This document shows positions 1 through 9,520 of a stretch of 17,087 bases of DNA, piece by piece. The DNA comes from Candidatus Absconditabacterales bacterium. GTDB lineage: Bacteria > Patescibacteriota > Gracilibacteria > Absconditabacterales > Absconditicoccaceae. The notes under the pieces were generated by a model that saw nothing but the letters and a program-made list of their open reading frames with translations, was not told the DNA's origin and made no database searches. The stretch covers positions 1-17,087 of the forward strand of contig CALCME010000004.1 of the NCBI GenBank assembly GCA_937965925.1. Direction: 5' to 3'. How positions within the stretch are numbered: position 1 is the stretch's first letter; each line of letters starts with the position of its first letter. A program made the translations under genes and the position numbers.

Positions 1-2463
1 ATATGAGACGGAGAAGAGAATTCAATTACAAGAAATGTTTTTATGGGACAGAAAGATGTTCCTACAATTTGATATGAAGTGAAATCATGAGCTGATCAAT
101 TTATGCAAAAAAACGCAACATGCGAATGAGAAGACGCATACAGTGTGAAAAGATATGATAATTTTCAAGTTTCTCTTGCTAGTTCAATCAATAGTAAATG
201 AAAGAATACATGACTTTCGTTCTTTATTACGCCTGAAGAAGATGAAAAATGAAAAGTATATGAAAAAAACAGTATCAGCTATGATTTCAAAGAACTTTGA
301 TGTCACTACTTAGATATAGAAATTCAAGACAAAGAAACAGGAAAAAGTATCAAAGAAAAACTTCGATTCCAAGTTGAAAACAACCTACCTGAGATAGGAA
401 ATGTTGTCTTGAGTTTCCCTCAAAGTAATCAACAAGGACAAGGAATGGGGATTTGAATTTGAATTAAACATACCCCAAAAGAACAAGAAACATTTTGAAT
501 AGATAAGTTTGATCCACTCATGGTTAAAGTGACTGCAAGTGGTGTTCGTGATAGTGATGGAAGAGTTAATGGGTATAGACGATACTACTACAACACAAAA
601 AACGAACAATCTGATCGAGAACAATTTGGACAAACACCAGCAAACGTTCCATATTACTCCTTTACCTTACCAAGAATAGCCTGAGAGTACGCATTTGGTG
701 TGGAAGTTACTGACGATCATTGAGATATTGTTGACTCGATAGATCTCCTATGAGTATGACCAATCGTAACTTTTACGAGACAGTGAGACCCAAATATCCC
801 ATCACTTCATGTTAAAGTTTCATCAAATGGAATTGTAACAGGAAAAGATGCACTTCAAGTGAATTCTTGAGATGAAGTGGTATTTGAACTAGATGCTGAA
901 GTTGCGTCTAGTAGATCTGATTTTGAAACATCTAGATATTTCAAAATTGATCTAGATGGAGATGGAACCTATGACACCCCTGCATTCAAAGAAACTGAAT
1001 ATAGACATATTTATGATAAAGCGGGAGAATATGTTCCAAAAGTGAAAGTTATCTACAGAGATAAAGTTGGAATAGATATCGCCCCACAGATACGAGTCAA
1101 ACAATGAGCAAGGCACAGCTTTATTACTGATCAGTTTGATAAGTATCTGTTAGTAAGAAATACAAGTATCTGATCGTTTGATACGCAGTTATTATGTACT
1201 GATACTTCTTGATGTCCAAAATGATCAGATAACCTACTTGAAAATCCAACATCACATATCATTACGTATCCTGAACTGTGAGATTATCAACTCAGAATGA
1301 TCTCTATCGATTCATTTGGAAACAAGCCAGCTCCATTTACTCCAACGATAGAGCTCAGTACATGATCTTGAATATTTAAGATGCTCGCACTCCCACAACC
1401 AATCGAGTCATGAAGCTGAGTAGAAATAAGTGTTTGAGATACGTTAGACAATACCATCTCATTTTATCCATTATATCTTTGAACAGGAAACTGTTTTATC
1501 GACGTAAATATTCTTGAAGATACGGACGGTGATGATGATCCCATGTTTGACCAAGATCTTGAGTGTAATACCGTTACTGAAAAACAAATCACAAACAAAA
1601 AGACGGGAAATAGAGGAAACATCTACTTCATAGAAAATTGAGTTCTACAAACGGTTCCACTAAAAACAACGATATTGAGAGTCGATCAACCCGTAGGAAT
1701 ACAGATACCAATTCCAAGCGAGCTTAAAGACTCATATGATCGTCTAGAAGACCTTATTTCTGATGTTGAAAATGGAACAGTTCCAAACGATGATTACTAT
1801 TATGTTTTACTTGAAGCACTCAGAGATAGTATCACCATACCAGAAGAAAGATGATCAGTCTTACTTCAACTGCACGAGTATATCCAAAATAGTTCTCTTG
1901 AACTTCCGCCAGAACATCGTGATAGACTAGAAATATTGATACTTACTCTTTCAGATGAGTCGTTACAAACTGCAGTCGGTTGATCTCAATACGACCAAGC
2001 AAAAGCAAATGTCATGATCTTGTTTACAGGGCCTGCTAAACAACAACTCTCTACTGCTTTTGCACAACTTGAAGAAAGTATATGAGACAAGGAATGAATC
2101 AAAAAAGCATTAGAATCGGTCTGATCTGTTGCTCAGCAAGAAATGGTTTCTTGAGCAATAGATGAAGTCGACTTCAATGAGATAGTAAGACAGATATGTG
2201 AGATAGTCTTCTACTATGATGTAGAATCAGCAACGTGTGGGACTGAAGATACATGAGCACCTACTGATAGTGAATGAGACTCAGGAGAAACTGAATCAGC
2301 AAAACAATCAACATCATCAGGAGATGATGATTGACGATTCTCATGAATCGTTAAGCGAGTTATCATCTGAGTAATAATTCTTGTATTCATTTTCATCATC
2401 ATTGTTATCATCTTTGCACTCAAAGCTAAGAATGCGTCTGAGGAGGATGATGAAGAAGAGTAA
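1..2463 (+). CDS. Partial large surface protein with PKD-like region and C-terminal membrane anchor
   Basis: The frame is open from the left edge for 820 codons with TGA as glycine and ends in TAA; the N-terminus lies outside the window. Residues about 311-359 of the visible part (DLDGDGTYDT, then a YRHIYDKAGEY-type segment) resemble a PKD-like beta-sandwich with an Asp-rich calcium-type loop. A second acidic stretch (DTDGDDD) lies near residue 508. Residues about 740-785 form a low-complexity Ser/Thr/Asp/Glu/Gly linker. Residues about 787-807 form one strongly hydrophobic helix, followed by a short tail ending in seven acidic residues. This fits a protein displayed outside the cell and held by its C-terminal helix. 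Ligand and role are unknown; a part in adhesion to a host or neighbour cell is inference from lifestyle. The PKD assignment is moderate, the coding call is firm. Confidence 0.85.
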
Positions 2464-2543
2464 GTACTACTTATCTCATAAGTACATCAGTGATTTTTCA
2501 TCATAACACTGATCATCATATCAAACTAACACTTACTAGAAAC

Positions 2544-2572
2544 AAATCTCTACATCTATAGGGATTTTTTTT
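2544..2572 (+). terminator. Intrinsic terminator after the PKD-like gene
   Basis: A 9-bp stem (2544-2552 with 2559-2567, one G·U pair) closes a 6-nt loop and runs into a T tract up to 2572. It lies about 80 nt after the TAA of the surface-protein gene. Confidence 0.7.
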
Positions 2573-2593
2573 AGAATTTCCTATAGAGGAAAA

Positions 2594-2618
2594 AAAGCTT
2601 AAGCTAGAGCTTAAACCT
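2594..2618 (-). terminator. Intrinsic terminator downstream of tRNA-Lys
   Basis: The inverted repeat TTAAGCT-AG-AGCTTAA (2599-2614) can be extended outward through wobble and A-T pairs. Read on the minus strand it is followed by a run of T. It sits about 35 nt past the 3' end of the tRNA, so it probably ends the tRNA transcript. Confidence 0.6.
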
Positions 2619-2653
2619 TGTTTAGATATGTTATTTACTGATTTAGTTCCACA

Positions 2654-2730
2654 TGGTGGGTCACCTGGGATTCGAACCCAGGACCTTGGGCTTAAGAGGC
2701 CCCTGCTCTAACCAACTGAGCTAGTGACCC
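2654..2730 (-). tRNA. tRNA-Lys (anticodon CUU)
   Basis: A complete cloverleaf reads on the minus strand: a 7-bp acceptor GGGTCAC/GTGACCC, D arm GCTC/GAGC, anticodon loop CTCTTAA with anticodon CTT, T arm CTGGG/CCCAG with loop TTCGAAT, discriminator A and an encoded CCA. The outermost anticodon-stem pair is a G·A mismatch; the other four pair. It decodes AAG as lysine. It lies 80 nt downstream of the DUF4012 gene on the same strand and may be processed from that transcript. It is not the TGA-reading tRNA-Gly that the code change requires; that gene is not in this window. Confidence 0.97.
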
Positions 2731-2810
2731 ATAGAGTAGAAAATAGATGAGAAAAGAAGAAGGACTTCTTTCACGTGAGTCATATATAGAGTTTTCAGAG
2801 AGAAAATCAA

Positions 2811-4418
2811 TTAATTCTTCTTTACCGTTAAGGTAACTGAAGTACTGCCCCCATTTTCTTGAATGTTCATCATATACCATGCTCCATTCGCTTCAAAAGG
2901 AGTGGTAAATGTCCCTGATAAGATCGTTTCTCATGATATCTCAAGAATTTCATAAGAGTCAGGTAGGTAAAGTAATCATCTGTTTTGCCAGATGTGTTTC
3001 AATCCCAAAATATGTCTTTCTCTATCACCAAGAGTAATAGCATATTTTGCTTCAAATCAAGAAATTAAAGAATGATACTCATATGGAATATCCATCGTGT
3101 ATGTTACTTGTATCTCATATGTTCATACAGGCAGATCGTCAAGAGGAAGTATTCATGTTTTTGGATATTCTATAAGAACGACACCTGACTGATCTTTGAT
3201 CTGTACCATTCCAGTGACAAACGTATCAATTTTATTAAATGACGTATTTGATCATCGTACATACATATGATCACGCTCAAATCTTGTAACGAGTTTCTTT
3301 TCTTGGAGTCGTCATTTCAATCATCATCATACGAGTCATCATGAAACAGAAATATCTGTGAGGTAGATATTCAAAAGTCTTTGATCTATAAGTTCTGGAA
3401 GATTTTGAAGAAAAGCCTCAATGAGATCTCCTTTATGTTCATCAAGAAGGTCGGTAACTCATTGTTGATAAAATTCTTTTTTTCAAAAAAGATTCTGCCC
3501 TCTGATAAGATCTGTCGCTGCATTGGTAAACTGTCGTTCTCGAAGTTGTTTTTGAAATCAAGGAATGAGTTGTTCTAACATATCTGTTCTTAGAAAACCT
3601 ACTCCCCTAATAGACTCATTTGGATACTTCTTTTCATATAGTTGTTTGATATGAGCACCATCATGATACGTAAATCAGATCTTATTCGCTCATACAAAAT
3701 GAATCTCTCTACTAGGTAGATATCATTCCAACCAAGCTGGTCATTGGATTGAAAGGTATTCATCGTTACTATCTGCTCTCTCTCACAGCTGTGTTCAAAG
3801 CATGTCTGGTTCATAATCGAGAATGTAACTATCTCTCACTTCCAGGTCAATTACCTTTCCATCAGCAATCTTTACCACTGCAAAAGATCAAAAAAATCAA
3901 CCATTCGGCCTTCTTTCTGCAGTATTTTGCAACAATACGAGATAGGTTTGTGCTGATTCGAATCATGCCAAAGAAACAAGATCTTCATTGAAGGTAAGCA
4001 ACTCCATTACTAAAGAAAATTGCTCATGATACCTTTCAGGAAGATATTCCAGTATTTTTTCTTCATTATTCTGCAATCAGATACGCAATGAAGTAAAAAG
4101 AGATCATTCTCACGAATGATATCAATTTCATAGGTAGATAGATCACACGTCAAGAAGTGTTTCGGTAAATGATAAAATATCATGAGATCATTGAGATTGA
4201 AATCAACCAATGAGTGAAGAGTACATTTCATTCTTTTCAAGAAGATGAGATATATCTGAATCGTTATACATAGTGTATAATCACCAGACACGAACACCCG
4301 CTATTCCAAACAGGAATATAAAAAACAACGTTACTAAAGAGAACACCCCATACACAGAAACAAAACGTTTCCATCGTTTTTCTTGTGTTTTACGTTTTCT
4401 GAATCAAAATGTTTGCAT
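2811..4418 (-). CDS. DUF4012-like membrane-anchored extracytoplasmic protein
   Basis: 535 codons with TGA as glycine, stop TAA. The N-terminus is very basic (RKRKTQEKRWKR near residues 8-19), followed by one hydrophobic segment at about 21-43, so it looks like a single-pass protein with the rest outside. The segment YLVLLQNTAERRPNGGFFGS, followed by an acidic 'DG-x-V'-type stretch, matches the hallmark of the DUF4012 family, common in Patescibacteria and Actinobacteria; the family's function is unknown. A beta-rich C-terminal half without clear homology follows. ATG 4418 is the only in-frame ATG near the 5' end. The frame stays open upstream for about 40 codons rich in Arg/Ser, and TTG 4505 would give a longer basic N-terminus closer to a TATAGT element at 4549-4554. 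It lies downstream of rel in the same direction. Confidence 0.82.
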
Positions 4419-4558
4419 TTTTCTAGATATATGTCTATGTAAATGAAAGGATTTGGGAGAACGAAGCAACAGACGACTACTTCGAGATTTACGAGAGCAT
4501 ATCAAGAGTTGTAAATAAAGATCTATAGTCTGAATTCAAAGTTAATGCACTATAATCT

Positions 4559-6778
4559 CTAGATAATTTGTTTACTTCCTAACTCTATAAAGCTTTTAGA
4601 TTCCAATTCTCCCATGATAAAATCAATCTTTGAAAGACTTGTGAGTCTGACATCTAATTGTATATTTCATCTACCATCTGGTCTCGTATTGGTAACAATA
4701 TTTCACACATTAGCTCTATATGACTCAAAGATACGGAGAACTTTTAGGAGAACTCCAGGTTTCCCATCCGCAACAAAGTGAAGACGAAGTGCATATGATG
4801 CAGGATCAGCTCACTTTCGATGAGCTTCATAAAATTTATTCGATTTAACTTCTTGAAGTGCATCACAACTTACTTTATGAATTTTCATCATTCATTTGTC
4901 ACTCTTCGCAATGATTTTATCTCATGCATGTGGGAAACACAATTTACATAAGTCAGTATGAAGTTCTTTATCATGATCGATAATGATTGTAGAAGACACA
5001 AGCACATCATCTTTTAATGTGGCAATCGTTGAAGATATTTTTTTCTTCGCAAGCATTTCATTTTCCTTCTTCATCACTACGTCTTTATAGGCTATTTTGA
5101 CTAATTTAGTTGTTGTAATTTGCTTATCATATACCTGCCAAAGATGTTTTTCTCGATCCTCTTGAGAGAAATGACGTGTAAGTTCATCCCCTTTCGTTCA
5201 CAGTAATGGTAATCAAAATTCACGAAGTCTTTGATTAATAGCATCTTTCACAGAAACCAACATTACTGATTTTTCTTGCTGTCTAATATGTCTCGTTAGT
5301 TTTGATTTCGCTGTAGGTGTATGTAGGTACTTCTCCCGTCATCTCGTTGCAGTAATTTTATTCTTGAACGTATGGACATCTATGATATCTCATGTCTGTA
5401 AGGTATAATCCAAAGGAACAATTTTCCCGTTCACAAATCAATTTTTGAACTTCAGTCAGATATCTGTATGAACACGAAATGCAAAATCTAGTACAGAACT
5501 TCACTCAGGGAGTTCAATAATATCTCACTTTGGTGTATAAACAAAAATATTATTTTCAAGTATTTCTACATTAAGATGCTGCTTAAATCAATCCTTATCT
5601 TCAGCTTGTTGAAATTGTTGAACAAGATCCTGAGTCCTTTGTAACCATGCAGCTTGTTTATCGGATATCATTGAAGATCATCACTTTTCTGCATACGCAA
5701 AATGAGCCGCTACTCAATATTCTGCTACTTGATCCATCTCTTCTGTTCTTACTTGGATTTCAACAGGGAAGTCAAACATTCACAAAATTGTTGTATGTAA
5801 GCTTTTGTATCAGTTCGGTTTGGGGAGAGCAATATAATCTTTCATCTTTGCAAAAATCGGAGTATAGTGTTTATGAATGATACCAAGCATGTTATAACAG
5901 TTTCATACCGTATCAGTCAACATTCTAAATGCAAGAACATCCATAACTTTTCAAATATCAGACGTTTGGTACTTTTTTAATTTCTTGTGTATCCTATATG
6001 GACTCTTCAATCTTCACGTAATATCTAAATAGGTCACCCCCTCCTCTTCACACAAGTACATGAGACGATCTATTCAAGACTTCTTATACGCATCTACATC
6101 CCCATATTTTTTTGTAACATACTGATAGATTCTCTTATACTCTTTAGGATCCAGATTTTTGAAAGCTCCATTTTCTAAATATCATTGAAACACATAGAGT
6201 CACAGCCTTTTTGCAATGGGAACATAGACTTTTAGTGTTTCTTCAGCGATTCTATTTCTCTTTTCTTTTTTAGGATGAAAATGTAACGTTTGTATATTGT
6301 GAATACGATCCGCTAGCTTAATAAAGATCACTCTCAAATCTTTTCACATGGCAAGAAACATTTTTTTCAATGTCTCTAATTGTCTTGTTTCTCATCTAAA
6401 TCTCACTTTTGACACCTTTACAAGTCATTCGCAGAGTTCTGCAACCTCACTTCAAAATGTTTTTTCAATTTGCTCATGAGTTATAGGAGTATCTTCAATA
6501 ACATCATGAAGAAGAGTCGCTTGGATACTTGCTAGATCAGGCTTAATGAGTAACAAAAACTCAAGTACTTTAATTGGATGAACAATATAGAGCTCACCTG
6601 AAAGTCTTCTTTCTTCACTATGTGCATCACGAGCAAATTCATATGCTTGTATAATCCCTTCATAGTGTTCTTCTGGTAGATACGGATACTTACTCAAAAT
6701 TCAATCAAGTAATAATCTCGTGTCATCATCAAAAAAAGGGTCGTATGAGTGGAACTCTCTTATCTTATTAATATCCAT
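4559..6778 (-). CDS. rel: Bifunctional RelA/SpoT-type (p)ppGpp synthetase/hydrolase
   Basis: 739 codons, TAG stop, all four long-RSH modules present. The HD hydrolase domain carries HDVIEDT with H91-D92, and downstream a DLRVIFIKLADRIHN segment. The synthetase domain has a RLKSPYRIHKK loop, KPNGYKSLHTT, and EIQVRT with Glu340. A TGS domain spans about 408-466, a Cys-rich module (CKLCFPHAC ... VSC) precedes an ACT domain at about 660-728. Because both HD-site and synthetase motifs are intact, it is expected both to make (p)ppGpp from GTP/GDP plus ATP and to hydrolyse it, as in single-Rel bacteria. Length matches the usual 700-750. ATG 6778 gives N-terminus MDINKIREF; a TATAAT element ends only 13 nt upstream, suggesting a very short leader. 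The DUF4012 gene follows. Confidence 0.95.
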
Positions 6779-7088
6779 CAGTTCTAACCAAATTATAAAT
6801 CGACAATATAGTATATCGCATTTGAATTTAGACGTTTTGAGTACTCTTACGTTTAGACCAAATAGAAGTTCTTAATTGTACTTACGGCGATAGACTACGT
6901 AGTAAGTATTTCTAAATTCTATATTAATTTACTATACTTAAATACTTATAAACACCAATATAATACACCTTATCTGTTAATTTACAACAACATGGTTCAC
7001 TTTTACTCTTTTATGCTTGTCAAGACTGTTTTTTGATATACAATAGAAATTCATTGCATTGTTCTTCAAGAGAAATAAAATAAGGTTG
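6779..7088. other. Divergent intergenic region between rel and a membrane-protein gene
   Basis: About 310 nt, AT-rich, without a convincing gene. It holds a minus-strand TATAAT (plus 6792-6797) just before rel, a plus-strand TATAAT (6959-6964) facing the membrane gene, and a 7-8-bp dyad TACTTAC/GTAAGTA (6878-6909) that could be an operator or leader stem. An ATG-started 28-codon frame (6992-7078, ending TAA ten nt before the next gene) is a weak leader-peptide candidate. Confidence 0.5.
6792..6797 (-). promoter_or_regulatory. Candidate -10 element of rel
   Basis: A perfect TATAAT on the minus strand ends 13 nt before the rel ATG. No good -35 match is seen at the expected distance. If used, transcription would begin only a few nt before the start codon, giving a nearly leaderless mRNA, in line with the absence of a Shine-Dalgarno sequence. 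Confidence 0.4.
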
Positions 7089-7751
7089 ATGTGATATTTG
7101 GAAACCGTACTTATAGCCGTAGCATGAATGCTAGCAATTCTTTCTGCACTCTTGGGTTTAGATAGAATGATTAGAATTATTATGTGAAATTACCTCATAA
7201 ATAGCATTCTCTTATGAATGTCAAACTTTTTGGAGATGATGAGCCAACGTCTCATTTACTTACAAGACACAGTCTCAATACATCGACGAGAAAATCGATC
7301 TCAACGACTTTGACAATTTTTGTTAGATGGAAAGCCAACATTACTTTTAACAACATACATTATTTTGATACTCTTTATCATAAAAAGAGCTCATATCTGA
7401 ATATGAAGAATAGAAAATGAAGGAGTCAGATGGATATTAACCGTCTTATTTATCCCAAGTACTGTGTTAAGTATATTTCTGAGTATAGGGACAGCCTTTT
7501 TCTGACATAAGATAATGGATTTAGATGCAATAGAATGAATCGCCTCAACCGTACAACATAATGATCGACTCTATAACATCGTTCTCCTCACTCCATTACG
7601 AATTGTATTACCAGGATTATTTGTTATAATTGTAGCAGCATTTGTACTGCATCAGACTGATGAGATAGTCGAAAAGAAAGTGATTGTATCTGAAAGAATC
7701 TACGAACAAGATCCTCTCTTAGAACCACTCGAAATCGAGCATCACTGATAA
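7089..7751 (+). CDS. Unrecognised multi-pass membrane protein
   Basis: 220 codons; the last codon is TGA (Gly) followed by TAA. Hydrophobic segments lie at about residues 5-18 (TVLIAVAGMLAILSALLG), 81-95 (LLLTTYIILILFII), 115-135 (ILTVLFIPSTVLSIFLSIG) and 167-187 (IVLPGLFVIIVAAFVL), suggesting three or four membrane helices. The region between the first two is hydrophilic and rich in Arg/Gln. The C-terminal 30 residues are charged and probably cytoplasmic. ATG 7089 was chosen because it is the first in-frame ATG after a TAG at 7044; an AAGG lies three nt upstream, too close for a strong ribosome site. No family is recognised and no function is proposed. It could be the first gene of a run with the DUF937-like and ClpP-like genes, although each of those has promoter-like sequence of its own. 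Confidence 0.75.
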
Positions 7752-7774
7752 TCTACTTCTAGATATATTTTTTA

Positions 7775-7780
7775 TATAAT
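7775..7780 (+). promoter_or_regulatory. Candidate -10 element of the DUF937-like gene
   Basis: Perfect TATAAT within an AT-rich spacer, 54 nt before the ATG at 7835. The -35 region is not convincing and no Shine-Dalgarno sequence precedes the start. Confidence 0.35.
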
Positions 7781-7834
7781 TATAGATGTAGAGTAAACAA
7801 ACACTTGCGTTTTTATTGGTTTACCACCATTTCT

Positions 7835-8398
7835 ATGTTAAAAGATCTCGCACAAGATTTCATTATGAAACAAGTTTCAAAACAAATAGCAAAAGCAACA
7901 GGTATCGACGAAAATATTATCAACAAAGTTACTGATGAATGAATTGGAAGCATGATTCTTGGTCTCGCAAAAAATGCAGGAACTCCAGAATGAGCTAGTT
8001 CATTATTTAGTGCTGTTCAGAAAGATCATGATTGATCAGTTTTAGACAATATTGGTGATCTTTTTGGAGAATCAAAACAGAACGAAGGTATGAAGATTGT
8101 GAGTCATATTTTTGGAAACAAACAAGAAGCCATTGCTGGACAGATCGGAAAAGATACAGGATTAGATATGGGAAGCGTCATGAAGATTCTTTCTACTGCT
8201 GCTCCTGTAGTTCTTTGAATGCTTGGAAAACAAACAAAAGATAATGGATTCGGATTAGACGATGTTGTTGGTCTTCTTTCTAATGAAAGAGAAGAAGTTG
8301 CTAAGAAATCTTCAGGTTTAGGAATCTTCTGAAAACTTCTTGATCAAGATGGTGATGGAGACTTTGACCTTATTGATGCTTTCAAAATGGCTACCTAG
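7835..8398 (+). CDS. DUF937-like protein with C-terminal EF-hand/dockerin-type loop
   Basis: 187 codons, TAG stop, no signal peptide or membrane helix. The body resembles the DUF937/YidB type: helical repeats with conserved phrases such as GSMILGLAKNAG, IFGNKQEAIAGQIGKDTGLD and ILSTAAPVVLGMLGKQTKDN, in which several glycines are TGA. DUF937 proteins are small and helical with no settled biochemical role. The last 25 residues contain GLGIFGKLLDQDGDGDFDLI, a DxDGDGxxD loop of the kind that binds calcium in EF-hands and dockerins. The coding call is firm; the family match rests on overall pattern. The gene lies 83 nt after the membrane-protein gene. Confidence 0.85.
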
Positions 8399-8401
8399 TT
8401 C

Positions 8402-8445
8402 AACTTGTATATATAATTTAACTTGTATATATGTATATACATATA
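8402..8445 (+). repeat. Tandem 13-bp direct repeat overlapping an 18-bp perfect palindrome
   Basis: AACTTGTATATAT occurs at 8402-8414 and again at 8420-8432. The second copy runs into TATATGTATATACATATA (8428-8445), which equals its own reverse complement. The block lies just after the DUF937-like stop and 43 nt before the ClpP-like gene, and contains a TATAAT at 8412-8417. It may be a promoter with an operator for the ClpP-like gene; simple AT-rich sequence is the alternative. Confidence 0.5.
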
Positions 8446-8487
8446 GAGAAAATGCTTTGCAGATCTATTTAACCTCTATTTACTCTG

Positions 8488-9240
8488 ATGAAAAAAACAC
8501 TTCTCACTCTAGTTCTCTTCTTTATGAGCTACTCAATTGTATCTGCTAATAGTTCATTTGGGACTGTAGAAGAATCTCTCTCTCAAATAGATTATCGAGC
8601 TGAATCACAAGGATATCATATCCCTGTAGCTAGAAAGTACTTAGTAGATGCTTATTTTTCAGAAGGAAAATATACTGAAGCTGAAAAGAAACACATCTGA
8701 TCGCTTGTGAGAGAATTAGAATGAATTTCTGAAGAAAAATATCGCAAAAGTCCACGATACGAAGTAACGAAAGACAAGAAAGAAGCAAAACTATATGGCC
8801 AGATTGATTCTACTATTTTCAAAAAAACAATTGATCTTATTAATGCGAATCCTTGAATACAAACAATTCAACTTGTTTATGTTCCAGGATCTCATGATGA
8901 TGTAAGTAATCATGCTGCATGAAGAATCATTAGAAACCAATGAATTTGAACAAAGATCAATGAATATTGATTTATTGCCTCTTGATGAACTGATCTTCTC
9001 ATGTCGTGAAAAACTAGACAGATTGCTCCAGGTGCTCAGATATGAGTACATGCTCGAACATCACCAGCTGTTCCATCTCCTCGAGAGATAGCACAAGACT
9101 CTGACGTTCATAACGAGTATGTAGATTACTTCACAGAAATGTGACTCAATGAGTCATTATATCGACGAACTCTTTACAATACGAGACCTGGAAATATTCA
9201 CTGGCTCACTACAGAAGAACTTCAAACATATTGATTCTAA
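8488..9240 (+). CDS. Secreted ClpP/crotonase-fold protein, probable periplasmic serine hydrolase (COG3904-like)
   Basis: 250 codons, TAA stop. Residues 1-21 (MKKTLLTLVLFFMSYSIVSA) form a clean signal peptide with an A-x-A-like cleavage region. After a helical segment the core has INANPGIQTIQLVYVPGS, then IASGGTDLLMSGKTRQIAPG and AQIGVHA, ending in HWLTTEELQTYGF. This order matches the ClpP/crotonase fold of predicted periplasmic proteins: a serine in an AS-G-G-T turn (Ser165), a histidine 23 residues later (His188; 25 in ClpP), and a final 'LT-x-EE-x-x-x-YGF' helix. The catalytic aspartate of ClpP is not apparent; Asn236/Ile237 occupy that place. Activity is therefore uncertain, and substrate unknown. 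It is likely exported or membrane-tethered. A terminator follows directly. Confidence 0.8.
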
Positions 9241-9274
9241 AGGTAAAGAGTCATAGTATAATCTATACATAAAG

Positions 9275-9306
9275 AAAGATATTCCTCATCGGGAATATCT
9301 TTTTTT
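9275..9306 (+). terminator. Strong intrinsic terminator after the ClpP-like gene
   Basis: A perfect 11-bp stem AAAGATATTCC/GGAATATCTTT (9275-9285 with 9292-9302), a 6-nt loop and a T run to 9306. It separates the ClpP-like gene from the structured region and helicase gene downstream. Confidence 0.9.
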
Positions 9307-9490
9307 CTATTAGTCTTGCTACTTTTCAAGAAATAGATAGACTATTCATAGTTATCGAGACTCATTGAGGAATTTCTTTTTTCGTCAAACACATTACGTC
9401 TGTCTCGGTGACCTCTTCACGAGATAGAACTTCATACTTCTTCACACTATGATATTCTATCAGCCATGAGCACTGCTCTGGGCTTTTTTT
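9307..9490 (+). ncRNA. Candidate structured RNA: small RNA or attenuator leader of the helicase gene
   Basis: Between two terminators this stretch consists almost entirely of pairable segments. TAGTCT/AGACTA (9311-9316 with 9339-9344) forms a first hairpin. ATCGAGAC (9354-9361) pairs with GTCTCGGT (9402-9409). That second strand can instead form a 12-bp hairpin with one bulge: 9399-9406 with 9421-9428, plus GTGA/TCAC at 9408-9411 and 9417-9420. The segment at 9423-9429 (GATAGAA) can alternatively pair with TTCTATC at 9455-9461. A terminator-like hairpin follows at once. Mutually exclusive pairings before a terminator are typical of attenuators and riboswitches. It does not resemble tmRNA, RNase P, SRP or 6S RNA. 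The structure is seen by eye only. Confidence 0.4.
9462..9490 (+). terminator. Terminator-like hairpin just upstream of the helicase gene
   Basis: AGCC/GGCT and GAGC/GCTC stems separated by a 2x2 internal loop, with a 3-nt apical loop, followed by seven T. It ends 30 nt before the helicase ATG, so it either ends a small RNA or acts as an attenuator. Confidence 0.55.
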
Positions 9491-9520
9491 ACGTGATCTT
9501 TTTATGATATTACTTAATGA

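Noticed and set aside
2692..2880. Minus-strand 62-residue frame overlapping the end of the DUF4012 gene and the tRNA
   Set aside because: Its end is a translation of the tRNA itself and its start overlaps the better supported DUF4012 frame.
4551..4556. Plus-strand TATAAT near the rel stop codon
   Set aside because: No plus-strand gene follows; both neighbouring genes run the other way.
9263..9445. Minus-strand frame (GTG start, about 60 residues) between the ClpP-like and helicase genes, with coding-like codons
   Set aside because: It runs through the strong terminator hairpin and lies opposite a tightly structured region. With only two stop codons such open frames arise easily, and no family is recognised.
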